In this document: in pieces, positions 1 through 9,935 of the stretch
How the letters are laid out: each line of letters starts with the position of its first letter
Numbering within the stretch: the stretch's first letter is position 1
Assembly: GCF_958979055.1 (NCBI RefSeq)
Contig: NC_084886.1
Coordinates: forward strand, 38,584,154 to 38,648,153
Length of the DNA: 64,000 nt
Reading direction: 5' to 3'
Origin: Alnus glutinosa
Taxonomy: Eukaryota > Streptophyta > Magnoliopsida > Fagales > Betulaceae
The notes under the pieces: generated by a model
What the model saw: the letters and a program-made list of their open reading frames with translations, nothing else
The model's database searches: none
What the model was told of the DNA's origin: nothing
Made by a program: the position numbers and the translations under genes

Positions 1-895
1 TCCAGACGCTTTTCAGAGGTCGAGAAGATTCCAATGTTCAAATGCATTCGTTCGGACGACGTGGCAATACATTCTAGACGCCAATCAATGTTCGACAAGT
101 AAAAGGATTTCCTTCGTAGACACAGATATGGGAAGACAGCTGCAACCGTTCGGACGACGTTGTTATTTCGTCCGAATGCTATCCTTGATAAGGCAAGACG
201 TGGAGAATACTTACAACCATTCGAATGACAGGTCTACACCGTCCAGACACCAGTCCTTATAATGAAAATTGCGTGCAGCTAAAGTGCAACCATCCGGACG
301 CTAGGGCAACACCATCCGGACACAACCTTATACAGGAAAGAAAATCAGCGCTTAATGGAAAGCCGATTGCACAAGTCACCGTCCAGACGGCCTCAGCTTG
401 TGTCAGGATGCCGCATAATGAAAACCGAATTAGACTCGATTCAGGTCTTCTGTAGCCTATAAATAAGAGGCTCTAGGCATGTAGTATTTATAGAATTCGG
501 TATTGAATTCTCTATAGCTTAGAGAGGGTGTTTAGGGAGATTTGAAGATTCGCTAGCTCTCTAGTTGTTGCCAATGTGTGATTTGATCAACTATGAAGTT
601 TGTCTATCTTAGGGAGGAGCCCTAAGGTAAATGATTCCATTGAAGACCTCTTTAAGTAGGTGACTTGGTTGGGAGGCATTTGCATTGGATTATGCGTCAG
701 AGTTCAAGGTACGACCACTGCATCAGGGGTATGTGAGTGATGCTTTATAACTAACTTTGTCTTTTGAATAGTGAATATCCTGGATTTTGTTGCCCCATAG
801 TGGTTTTTCTCTTAATTGAATTTCCACTTCGTTAACAAAATATTTGTCTCCTTTAAATTCCACATTTAATATTTTGTTGCACACTGTTCACACAC
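1..895 (+). mobile_element. Copia-like LTR fragment (3' part)
   Basis: No coding sequence is visible. The first 430 bases carry many scattered copies of a short motif around tccggacg/tcggacgacg, followed by a TATA-like box (ctataaata, about 458-466) and a stretch running to a run of cacaca near 895 that resembles the usual 3' end of plant copia LTRs. The upstream end lies outside the window, so it could be a solo LTR or part of a larger element. The family assignment is by general resemblance only. Confidence 0.4.
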
Positions 896-959
896 ATGGT
901 TAATTAGAAGTCATATTTTATTTTCAAAGAACCTCCTTATAAATCTCTATTTGTGGAAA

Positions 960-1050
960 CTCAAGAGATTCCTTTTAAATCTTCCATGCTTAATGTTAAC
1001 GAAGTTTATGCTTTTTCTATAGAACGGGATCCAAGATTACGTCCTTCAAT
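960..1050 (+). pseudogene. hAT-like transposase relic, left half
   Basis: Reading in the frame through position 1022 gives ...VYAFSIERDPRLRPSIW, which resembles the N-terminal block of plant hAT transposases with a TTF/MYM-type zinc finger (the 'RDPGLR..I..Y..N..DE.RRAYL..GP' region). The frame resumes exactly across the young LTR element: joining base 1055 to 9357 continues as DYPYN before a stop. This is a broken relic, not a gene. The family call rests on a short motif and is tentative. Confidence 0.4.
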
Positions 1051-1055
1051 ATGGG

Positions 1056-2523
1056 TGATGAGTACCAAATATTGTGTATTTGGACCCCTTAATTTACATT
1101 AGTTAAACCTTTAGCTTTGTTATTTTCTAATGCTTTGGTTAGTTTTAGTGTTTTTATATTTTGTAGGACAATAAGAGAGAAATGATACAATTCAAGCAAA
1201 ATACAAGGAAATTCGGATGCAGCAGACCAGTACATTTAGACTGATCATAACAGGACCAAAAGATATCCTTTTTGGGAGTTTCTTAGGTCTAAATTGAAGT
1301 TCAAGATGTCAGCTTTCCAACGCAACAATTTTTAGCCAATTTGGAGATGTGTGGAAAAAGATATGGCTGTTTGAATTTCAGTCGTCGGATCATCCCGAAA
1401 ATCCGGAACCATCTCTCTTATTATTTTTCTTTTGCTTCATCCCTTGTCTCCCCAAAGCTAGAGCCAATACACGTTTTTCTCCACATTCTCAGCCACTTAA
1501 TCACTTTTTTTTCCACTCAACATCATTCCATAAAACACTCACCACTCATTCCATAAAACACTCACCACTCATTCCATAAAACACTCACCACTCATTCCAT
1601 AAAACACTCACCACTCATCTCTCCACTCATACACCCACTCACCCATTCCACACAAAACCACTTGGCTATAAAAGGAGACCAAGGCTGAAAATGAAGAAGG
1701 AGGAGAGGAGGCATGAGCCTCTTTGTACATAACTTCTTGCTTCTCTTCTTCTTGTAGCTTATTTCTTTCCTTTTGAAACTCTTTGATTTTTATGCTTTTT
1801 TAATGTTTTAAGTTGTAGTTATTTTATCATGTGTAGCTAATATTTTCGTTTGGGGTTGAGGATGAAACCTCACCATTGAAGAGAAACCGAGTTTTTGTGC
1901 TTGTTCATGCTATTTGAGTTTATGGATTTGATTTCTAATTGCTCTACTTCGGTTTTCTTGAAATGATGTTTTGATATCTCTTGTGGTTTCCGGATACAAG
2001 TGATGATGTGGAATAAGTTTCATTAAATCGGTTGCTTGGTTTTTCATCTATCAAAACATTGGACATTCATTGTGCGCCGTTTGACTAATACATTGTTTTA
2101 TCGGTTAGAATGAAGATATCCATTGTGATTGAATGATACATTGGATGTTTGGATTTCAATTGGTACTCTTTGTGATTTGTGCTATGAACAGAATCATAGG
2201 ATGATCTAAATGAATTTTGAAGCAATGTAGAGCATACCTAAGATTTATAAGTGACAACCTTGAATAAGTGTGATGAGCATGAGATTAGGTTGATATGATT
2301 TGGTGATTGTGAATTCCAAAACCCTAAACCCCTTTATTTTCGTTATTTTCGTTTATACTTTCTTTTAACAAAAACCCTAAATTTGGAACTAGGTTAAAAT
2401 AGGATTAGTTTGAATAGAGATTAATTTTTGCAACGCAATTCCCTGTGGGATCGACCTCGCACTTGCACATACACTATATTGCAAAAGATTCGTGCGCTTG
2501 CGAGTATAATTTAAAACACATCA
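1056..2523 (+). repeat. 5' LTR of the non-autonomous element
   Basis: 1468 bp, TG...CA ends. It contains four copies of a 23-bp tandem unit (attccataaaacactcacca..., starting 1525, 1548, 1571, 1594) just upstream of a TATA box (ctataaaagg, about 1666-1675) that probably drives the element's transcript. It is longer than the 3' LTR by one 23-bp unit, offset by 1-bp indels. Confidence 0.95.
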
Positions 2524-2529
2524 AGTTTT

Positions 2530-2547
2530 TGGCGCCGTTGCCGGGGA
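2530..2547 (+). other. Primer-binding site
   Basis: TGGCGCCGTTGCCGGGGA lies 6 bases after the 5' LTR. From memory this complements the 3' end of plant tRNA-Asp and is the PBS typical of Tat and Athila Ty3/gypsy elements. It sets the element's orientation as plus. Confidence 0.85.
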
Positions 2548-3167
2548 ATTGTTTGTTTGTGGAAATTGATTTTTGTTTGAATTGATTTTATTTTTCTACT
2601 AGTTTAGGTAGATTTTTGTTTTCTTTTTCTTCTTCCAATTTTTGTTTCTTTTTATTTTTATTTGTTTTTGTTTTATTGTCTAACCCAAAAAAAAAAAAAA
2701 AAAAGCAAGGTTTTCTGTTTTATTGTTATTTCAGGTTGTGCGGAATTTTACGAAGTCGATCGATCGAACCAACACTGGAGGTGTTACCTGGAATAGTTCA
2801 GTAGCAGAAATTCTTGCCAAAAAAATTATTTTTTTGGTCCAAATTTGTAAGTTTTAATTCTTGCCTTTCTGGTATCTTTGGTTGTTTTATGCATTCTTGT
2901 TAGTCTTCAATTTTTTTTATTTTTTTTTTTTTTTATTTTGTTTGTGCTATTTTTTTTCTTTGCTAGTGTGGTCTACGGCGCTATCCAAGTGTCTAGGCAA
3001 GTTCTGGCTAGGAAAGTCTTGGGATTTAAGTGTGTCCGGTGTGACCCCCCTCACTTTCCTGGGAACGAACCTGGGCTCTTAGAGAATTCTGTTTGCCCCA
3101 CTTGCAGCAAAAAATTTGGTTCATATCTTTGGTGGGATATTTTCTTGCCATAGGGTGTAAGTGAAGC
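2548..3167 (+). other. Leader of the non-autonomous element
   Basis: Low-complexity T-rich leader between the PBS and the first ORF, with an A run (2688-2704) and T runs near 2910-2960. The segment 3131-3167 belongs to a block duplicated at 4424. No independent gene is seen. Confidence 0.6.
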
Positions 3168-4340
3168 ATGTATTCTTATTTTGATAATTATTGTGATTCT
3201 TCTGCACAACATGTTTCACCTAGTGGTAGGACACTTGCTCCAACCAACTACCCTTACAGTTTCAACCCACATGAACCATGTTCCTATTGCTCTGATCCTT
3301 ATCACCGTGCTAGTAATTGTCCCTCTTGGGGACAATTCTATCATTATTCACATGAGCAAATGAACACTAACTCCTCCAGCCCGGGATTCGATTCAAATCC
3401 CAATTTTTACAACCCGGACTGGAGCAACCATTCTGACTTCTCATGGCAAGCTCAAGCCATGGGAAGTTATGCTCCCCAATTCCAGGAACTGCATCATCCT
3501 GAATATCTGCAGTTCGAAAGCTCATCATATGATCCCCTTCCCCAAAAATCATTAGAAGATACACTGAAGGACTTCATAGAGATGACTGGCCACTCCACCA
3601 TTCAAGCTCCACACCCAGAGCTGTCATTAGAAGACACTCTCAAGGACTTCATGCAGTTTTCAAGCCAAACCATTAATGAAATGAAGAATCTCACTTTGGA
3701 AAACATTCTGACCATTAATGAAGTAAAGAATGCCACCTTGGAAAACACTCAGGCGATTGCCAGGATAGAAAGACAGTTCGAATATCTGGTTGCCGAGTAT
3801 AACAGACTGGAGGAAGAAGAGTTTCAAGGTCAGTTGATGGCTGAAGGGCACTACATGATTGATGAGGATGATTCCAGCAATCTTCATCATGAGCATGTCC
3901 AAGACACATCAATAATTGAGAGTGATGAAATGGTAGATGGCAATGATGAGGAAGAAAAGGAGGAGCACCTGGAGCAAGCAGCGCCCCCGCCAAATCCAAA
4001 TATGTCCGAATACGGAATGAGTACTGAAGCTCATTCCTTCATCACCATCCCTCTTGAGACATTTCATGAGCCCCAAGCTTTAATTCTTACATGTCTCAAA
4101 GAGCCATCTTATGCCAAAACTGTCAAGGATCTATGCACACAACCGCGCAAATCTAGGAACCATCGTCCTACAAAGATCCTTCGAAGCAAGCAAGTTAGCT
4201 ACATAAGATGGCGAAACATTTCTCTCGAGGGACATCAATTCTGTAAGAAGAAAGGATGGAAGGGATTGGTTGGACATCCACATGATCGGGGAAGGCGCTG
4301 TAAATTTTCTTTTACCTTTTCGCACAGTTATTTTTTTTAA
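3168..4340 (+). CDS. gag-like protein of non-autonomous retroelement
   Basis: A 390-residue ORF with a genuine ATG start. Near the N-terminus (residues about 38-51) CSYCSDPYHRASNC fits the retroviral zinc-knuckle spacing C-x2-C-x4-H-x4-C, a nucleic-acid-binding motif of Gag. A repeated SLEDTLKDF motif occurs twice, followed by a helical stretch (ENILTINEVKNATLENTQAI) likely to be coiled coil, then an acidic glutamate/aspartate-rich region around residues 225-270. There is no capsid-domain signature I can name and no pol downstream. The first 113 bases are duplicated at 4461-4573 as part of a larger block. It probably packages the element RNA, but that is inference from the knuckle and the position after the PBS. 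Confidence 0.7.
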   Translation: MYSYFDNYCDSSAQHVSPSGRTLAPTNYPYSFNPHEPCSYCSDPYHRASNCPSWGQFYHYSHEQMNTNSSSPGFDSNPNFYNPDWSNHSDFSWQAQAMGSYAPQFQELHHPEYLQFESSSYDPLPQKSLEDTLKDFIEMTGHSTIQAPHPELSLEDTLKDFMQFSSQTINEMKNLTLENILTINEVKNATLENTQAIARIERQFEYLVAEYNRLEEEEFQGQLMAEGHYMIDEDDSSNLHHEHVQDTSIIESDEMVDGNDEEEKEEHLEQAAPPPNPNMSEYGMSTEAHSFITIPLETFHEPQALILTCLKEPSYAKTVKDLCTQPRKSRNHRPTKILRSKQVSYIRWRNISLEGHQFCKKKGWKGLVGHPHDRGRRCKFSFTFSHSYFF

Positions 4341-4423
4341 TTATTTTTGTTAAATATTTTGTTTCTGTTTTACCTTATTTTGTTGTCTGTTTTTGTTTGT
4401 TAGTTTATTTTTAATTTTTCAAT

Positions 4424-4573
4424 GGTGGGATAACTTCTTGCTATAGGGTGTAAGTGAAGCATGGATTCTTATTTTGATAATTATTGAGATTCTTCTGTAC
4501 AACATGTTTCACCTAGTGGTAGGACACTTGCTCCAACCAACTACCCTTACAATTTCAACCCACATGAACCATG
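4424..4573 (+). repeat. Duplicate of 3131-3280 (start of gag-like ORF)
   Basis: 150 bases almost identical to 3131-3280, including the leader and the first ~37 codons of the gag-like ORF. The reading frame is broken (tgg for tgt at the start region and a tga soon after). Similarity stops abruptly after the shared 'gaaccatg', where unrelated sequence begins. Confidence 0.9.
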
Positions 4574-5220
4574 GAAAGCTTGCTAAATGAGAACATGGAA
4601 GCCTCGAAGGAGAGGAAGGTGGGGAATGTGAAGAAAGCAAAGAAGGCGAGGCAAGCAATCCGGAAAGGATATGAGCGCGGTACTCATATCGTAGTGCTCT
4701 CTCTCTTCTGTCATAGATCGCCATCACCGGATTGAGGATAGATGTGAAGAGCGTCCAGGTTGACAAGACGGAAGAGAAGGTCTTGTATGATCAAGAATAA
4801 TCTTGCTTCTGGATAGTATGATCAAGAATAGTCTTGCTTCGTTGTTTGTGAATCTGGTTGTGATGCTGCATTTTTCCCAACTTTAAACTTTGAAATTGGT
4901 TATGAACTACATCTTCCCTTCCAAGAAGCGATGATGAGTTCAGATTAGAAGAAAGATTTGGCTCTCGAAGTGTGAAGGGTTGAGAGCTCATAGGTGTGCT
5001 TTGCCAGAGAGAAGACGAGTAAATTTATAGAGAAAATTTGAGAGGGGACGGTGCAAGTGGTGCCGACAGTGAATCGTAATATCTCCATCCCTTTCTCGGA
5101 ACGCTCATCCAGCTCATTCTCGGGATGCCCCTCTACGACTGCTAGTTGCGGAAAGTGCGGCGATGAATCCGGAAAAGTCATTGGGTAAATTCGGAATTCG
5201 AGAAGGTGAAAAGGGTGAAA

Positions 5221-5410
5221 ACTCAAAAAGAAGAGAACTCGTGATTCGAGGGCGGCTGTCTACTAGTGATAATGGAGGCTGCGCTCAAAAAGAAGAGAAC
5301 TCGTGATTCGAGGGCGGCTGTCTACTAGTGATAATGGAGGCTGCACTCAAAAAGAAGAGAACTCGTGATTCGTGGGCGGCTGTCTACTAGTGATAGTGGA
5401 GGCTGCACTC
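5221..5410 (+). repeat. 62-bp tandem repeat, three full copies plus a stub
   Basis: Units start at 5221, 5283 and 5345 with a partial fourth at 5407. Copies differ by only a few bases (for example cgagggcgg versus cgtgggcgg), so expansion is recent. No coding frame is conserved across them. Confidence 0.95.
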
Positions 5411-5556
5411 AGAATGACGTTGATTAAACCGCGTCTCGCCCAGTGATTAAGTTCTCTTTCCTTCCCTTCAAATATTTCGAATCACCGCTTCATTTCTATC
5501 TTTCTCTCCTTCAGATTCTTTGAGGAATATCATCGTTTCCTAAGTTTTCCAGAAAA

Positions 5557-6090
5557 ATGGCTTCTTCCTCTTCCCAAAATAATCTTGATCTGAATGCTAC
5601 GCCAGTAGTACAACCCGAGATTTGGCGTCCATTATTCTTAACGCAAAAAGGTCCTCTCATGACCAATGACTCTGTGATGCTGAATGATGCAGCAGCTGCA
5701 TCCATGGCTCAGGGCATCATAACTCCTCGAGATAATAAGTTGTTGGCGGATAGGACTGATGCTCAAGCCATCAATGACTCTTTGGCTTTCAGTATTCAGA
5801 GTGCTTCTTCAGTTACAAACATGGCTCGACGTCTGCAAGTTCGAGGGAATGAAGTCCAAGCGCTAAAAGCTCAAACTTTGGCTTTGCAACGAATGTACAT
5901 GGACTTTAGGCGTAGGAATCGGGTCCTACAGCAAGAAAATAAAAAGCTGAAGAAGGTGGTAGATTCATATGCGAAAGACTTGGAGAAGAGGTATGCTGAG
6001 TTGGAGCAAAATACCAATCGTCTCCAAGAGCAACACCAGGACCTCTTGCGTGTAGTCCAAAACCTCAGGGTTTTCCGCCCAGAAACTTAG
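5557..6090 (+). CDS. Coiled-coil protein in retroelement, function unknown
   Basis: A 177-residue ORF with an ATG start preceded by a pyrimidine-rich leader. The N-terminal ~45 residues are serine/asparagine-rich. A middle block (about 50-95, with ITPRDNKLLADRTDAQAINDS and VTNMARRLQVRGNEVQALKAQ) leads into a long heptad-like helix (about 100-172, rich in Leu, Gln, Lys, Glu). No zinc, catalytic or membrane motif is visible. It resembles accessory coiled-coil ORFs that I associate with other plant gypsy-type elements, but I cannot name a family. It may be passenger sequence rather than a functional part of the element. Confidence 0.55.
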   Translation: MASSSSQNNLDLNATPVVQPEIWRPLFLTQKGPLMTNDSVMLNDAAAASMAQGIITPRDNKLLADRTDAQAINDSLAFSIQSASSVTNMARRLQVRGNEVQALKAQTLALQRMYMDFRRRNRVLQQENKKLKKVVDSYAKDLEKRYAELEQNTNRLQEQHQDLLRVVQNLRVFRPET

Positions 6091-6342
6091 TCAGGTATAA
6101 GCATACTCTGGGGATGTTGCAGGAAAGGTCCGATTCGCAAGTTTATGTTTTCTTAAAAGTACTTTGTTTTGTAAGACAATAATTATATTTTTATTTTCTT
6201 TATTTTTTATTTTTATTTATGTTTTCTTAGAAGTACTTCGTTTTGTAAGACAATAATTATATTTTTATATTTTTATTTTTATTTTTATTTTCTTTATTTT
6301 TTATTTATTTATGGACTGTAATAATAATAATAAAAAAATGGC

Positions 6343-6412
6343 GCTACGAAGATCCTGCGAAGCAAGCAAGTTGGCCACCTGAGAAGGCGCTGTAAATTTT
6401 CTTTTCCCTTTT
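6343..6412 (+). repeat. Shortened duplicate of the end of the gag-like ORF (4168-4312)
   Basis: The gcaagcaagttggccacc...aaggcgctgtaaattttc stretch matches two separated parts of 4168-4312, with the intervening ~75 bases deleted. Together with 4424-4573 it brackets the captured segment. Confidence 0.8.
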
Positions 6413-7071
6413 ACTTTTTTTGTATAGTTGATTTCTTTCATTTTTATTTCTTTTCATTTTACTTTTATTTCTAACAGCAACTAACATTTTGATGTTTGTG
6501 TCTATGAGAAATGTTGCTGTTAAGTTTTTGTTGACAGGTGTTTTGGTGTTTAAGTTTGGGGGACGCCTTGACCTTTCACACCTCGATGTTTCCGTATTTC
6601 TGGTAATGTATTTCTACACTACACATTGCGGACAATGTGTAATTCAAGTTTGGGGGTATGGAAAAGCACTCTGTCCATTTGTTTGTTTGTTTATTTCATT
6701 TGTTTGTTTGTTTGTTTAAGTTTCCATTTGTGTGTTTGTTTAATTTTTCTAATTGTTTTTAGTTATTTTTAGTTGTCTTTTTGTTCTTAAAATGTTTTAA
6801 TTAAAAAAAAAAAAAAAAAAAATTATGTTGTCAAGTTTGAGTTAAGCCATAGCTGTGGTTTGGATTTCATCGGCTTGCTTAAGTTTTTGAACACATCATG
6901 TCTTTAGGAATCTGAGTCTTTTGACTTATTTTTGGGCTAGTAAGATTTCACTTGAGTTGAACTATCACGAGCACGTTAGCATGTAATTTGTGGGGTATGA
7001 ATTTGTGCTTAATTGTGTATTTTGAGAGTTGTTGGATGACTTATTGATAAATAACCTTGGCTTGCAAGATA

Positions 7072-7108
<37 letters not shown>

Positions 7109-7905
7109 AAGATCATTTTGAGTTTTTCACTGAGTAACCGGGCCTCTTGCCTCACTAAGCATTGAGTGTTCGCGTCAAAAGGTGAGAATTTCAATTTGGT
7201 TAATTGTATGGCTAGTTTGGCTTCGTAGCCTTTTTGACTTGAGTAATTAAGCCCTTAGGGATGTTTCTACATCTAGTGCCCTAAGACCATTTGGTTTGGG
7301 AGCCACTGGCCCAACACTCGTTACATGGGTCAATTAGAAAGCTTAAGGGAGCCGAGCATTGCACAGCCAACATATTAAAAACAAAAAAAAAACAAAAAAA
7401 CAAAAAAATATATATATATAAATAAAATAAAATAATTTGAATATCTTGCCTTGGTTGTTTCATTTGATAGGGATTCCAATGATTTTTGAACTACTTATCT
7501 TGAGATTAAAATGAAACCTCATAATTGCATGTTGATTTCACTCTACACTTTTGAGGAAATGTGATGTCTTAACTGTCCATTTATGAGTGATTTGATGATT
7601 GGATCCCCTGTTGATGTTTATGATGGGGTTTGTCTTTTTAAGCATGCCAATGACGTATGAACCATGGTCTGGGTAAAACTTTTTCTCGTTGACAGCATAA
7701 TGTTTGAATGTTTGTGGGTATCATTTCTGGCAAACCCTCACGAGACTTCACTCGTCCACTAGGGAGTCCTAGGGGTTTAAAAGGCTTGTTGCATATGCTA
7801 AATGCAATCGTGTCTCCCACGAAAGAGGATTTATGTTTCATGCTTTGATTTTGTTTTTCATTTTGTTTTGCTAAGGGACTAGCAAAATGTAAGTTTTGGG
7901 GTATT
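6413..7905 (+). other. Non-coding 3' part of the non-autonomous element
   Basis: No convincing ORF. Two internal purine-rich tracts of PPT type (aagtttggggg near 6552 and 6648) precede several A runs (6804-6822, 7079-7107, 7379-7407). The region ends at the probable true polypurine tract (aagttttgggg, 7891-7901) next to the 3' LTR. Confidence 0.7.
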
Positions 7906-9351
7906 TGATGAGTACCAAATATTGTGTATTTGGACCCCTTAATTTACATTAGTTAAACCTTTAGCTTTGTTATTTTCTAATGCTTTGGTTAGTTTTAGTG
8001 TTTTTATATTTTGTAGGACAATAAGAGAGAAATGATACAATTCAAGCAAAATACAAGGAAATTCGGATGCAGCAGACCAGTACATTTAGACTGATCATAA
8101 CAGGACCAAAAGATATCCGTTTTGGGAGTTTCTTAGGTCTAAATTGAAGTTCAAGATGTCAGCTTTCCAACGCAACAATTTTCAGCCAATTTGGAGATGT
8201 GTGGAAAAATATATGGCTGTTTAAATTTCAGTCGTCGGATCATCCCGAAAATCCGGAACCATCTCTCTTATTATTTTTCTTTTGCTTCATCCCTTGTCTC
8301 CCCAAAGCTAGAGCCAATACACGTTTTTCTCCACATTCTCAGCCACTTAATCACTTTTTTTTCCACTCAACATCATTCCATAAAACACTCACCACTCATT
8401 CCATAAAACACTCACCACTCATTCCATAAAACACTCACCACTCATCTCTCCACTCATACACCCACTCACCCATTCCACACAAAACCACTTGGCTATAAAA
8501 GGAGACCAAGGCTGAAAATGAAGAAGGAGGAGAGGAGGCATGAGCCTCTTTGTACATAACTTCTTGCTTCTCTTCTTCTTGTAGCTTATTTCTTTCCTTT
8601 TGAAACTCTTTGATTTTTATGCTTTTTTAATGTTTTAAGTTGTAGTTATTTTATCATGTGTAGCTAATATTTTCGTTTGGGGTTGAGGATGAAACCTCAC
8701 CATTGAAGAGAAACCGAGTTTTTGTGCTTGTTCATGCTATTTGAGTTTATGGATTTGATTTCTAATTGCTCTACTTCGGTTTTCTTGAAATGATGTTTTG
8801 ATATCTCTTGTGGTTTCCGGATACAAGTGATGATGTGGAATAAGTTTCATTAAATCGGTTGCTTGGTTTTTCATCTATCAAAACATTGGACATTCATTGT
8901 GCGCCGTTTGACTAATACATTGTTTTATCGGTTAGAATGAAGATATCCATTGTGATTGAATGATACATTGGATGTTTGGATTTCAATTGGTACTCTTTGT
9001 GATTTGTGCTATGAACGGAATCATAGGATGATCTAAATGAATTTTGAAGCAATGTAGAGCATACCTAAGATTTATAAGTGACAACCTTGAATAAGTGTGA
9101 TGAGCATGAGATTAGGTTGATATGATTTGGTGAGTGTGAATTCCAAAACCCTAAACCCCTTTATTTTCGTTATTTTCGTTTATACTTTCTTTTAACAAAA
9201 AACCCTAAATTTGGAACTAGGTTAAAATAGGATTAGTTTGAATAGAGATTAATTTTTGCAACGCAATTCCCTGTGGGATCGACCTCGCACTTGCACATAC
9301 ACTATATTGCAAAAGATTCGTGCGCTTGCGAGTATAATTTAAAACACATCA
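7906..9351 (+). repeat. 3' LTR of the non-autonomous element
   Basis: 1446 bp, nearly identical to the 5' LTR. It has three rather than four 23-bp units (8375, 8398, 8421), a TATA box at about 8493-8502, and one extra A in the aaaaaccc stretch near 9200. Confidence 0.95.
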
Positions 9352-9356
9352 ATGGG

Positions 9357-9480
9357 ACTATCCATATAATTGACAATATTACGTCCTTCAACTGGGTAAA
9401 ATCACAATTTTCTTACATTTAAAGAAAATGGTTGGGTAGCCACTGGGAATGCTCTTAAGGTATCTATTGCAGGTGGCTTT
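9357..9480 (+). pseudogene. hAT-like transposase relic, right half
   Basis: Continuation of the frame interrupted at 1055: GACTATCCATATAAT gives DYPYN, then a stop, then a stretch in which YVLQLG could correspond to the (R)AYLQLG motif of hAT zinc-finger transposases. It degrades into AT-rich sequence. Tentative. Confidence 0.35.
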
Positions 9481-9594
9481 TTCGTAGTTTTTTCTTCTTC
9501 TTCTTCTTCTTTTTTTTAATGATTTTCCCTATATTTAGGGAAGGGAACAAACTTTAGGGTATATGCTGCTAATGCTCCAAAAGGGGACAATTTA

Positions 9595-9906
9595 GGGCGC
9601 GTTTGGGATTGCGATTTTGTAAACAATAAGTACGATTTTAAATCAAATCGTAGAACATAAATAATTTGGAAACTGTATTTTTTAAAATTGTGATTTGAAA
9701 ATGTAGAAAATATGCTTTTTCAAATCACAGTAAGAGTGTGCTTTTCTGAAAACACAAAATTTTAAAGGTTTATTTGCAATTTTAAAGGCTAAACTGCGAT
9801 TTTGCCAAACGCTTAATTGCGTTTCTAAAAATCACTTTTTTTAAATCGCACATTTTAAAATCATTATTTTAAATCACATTTATTAAAATCGCAAACTAAT
9901 ACGGAC
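9595..9906. repeat. Dispersed repeat of 'gcgtttgggattgcgattt' type
   Basis: Starts gggcgcgtttgggattgcga and holds several AAATCGCA/TGCGATTT words in both orientations. A diverged copy lies at 35917-36205, with the same order of words. It is a non-coding dispersed element; ends and class are not resolved. Confidence 0.6.
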
Positions 9907-9935
9907 CTTTAGCCTATCAGTTTAGGTATTTCACC

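Larger units (their letters stand above)
4574..6342 (+). other. Captured or swapped-in segment inside the element
   Basis: This segment lies between the duplicated left block (4424-4573) and a duplicated right block (6343-6412) and has no counterpart in the first gag-like unit. It holds a short direct repeat (tatgatcaagaata..cttgcttc near 4787 and 4818), a 62-bp tandem array, a pyrimidine-rich leader (5450-5556) and an ORF (5557-6090). A 70-odd-bp repeat of AT-rich sequence (around 6148 and 6220) follows the ORF. The arrangement suggests a template switch that replaced the middle of a duplicated gag-like unit. Confidence 0.6.
1056..9351 (+). mobile_element. Complete non-autonomous LTR retrotransposon (Tat/Athila-like PBS)
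   Basis: An 8.3-kb element bounded by two LTRs that begin TGATGAGTACC and end AACACATCA. It is flanked by a perfect 5-bp target duplication ATGGG (1051-1055 and 9352-9356). The PBS follows the 5' LTR directly, and a purine-rich tract (aagttttgggg) precedes the 3' LTR. Inside are a gag-like ORF with one zinc knuckle, a partial duplication, a 62-bp tandem repeat and a second coiled-coil ORF. No protease, reverse transcriptase, RNase H or integrase motif is visible, so it must move with proteins supplied in trans. About six substitutions plus two indels separate the LTRs, which points to recent insertion. Confidence 0.93.

Noticed and set aside
1341-1579. Short ORFs in the LTRs (also 8191-8429)
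   Set aside because: They run through the 23-bp tandem repeat and T-rich LTR sequence; no coding signature.
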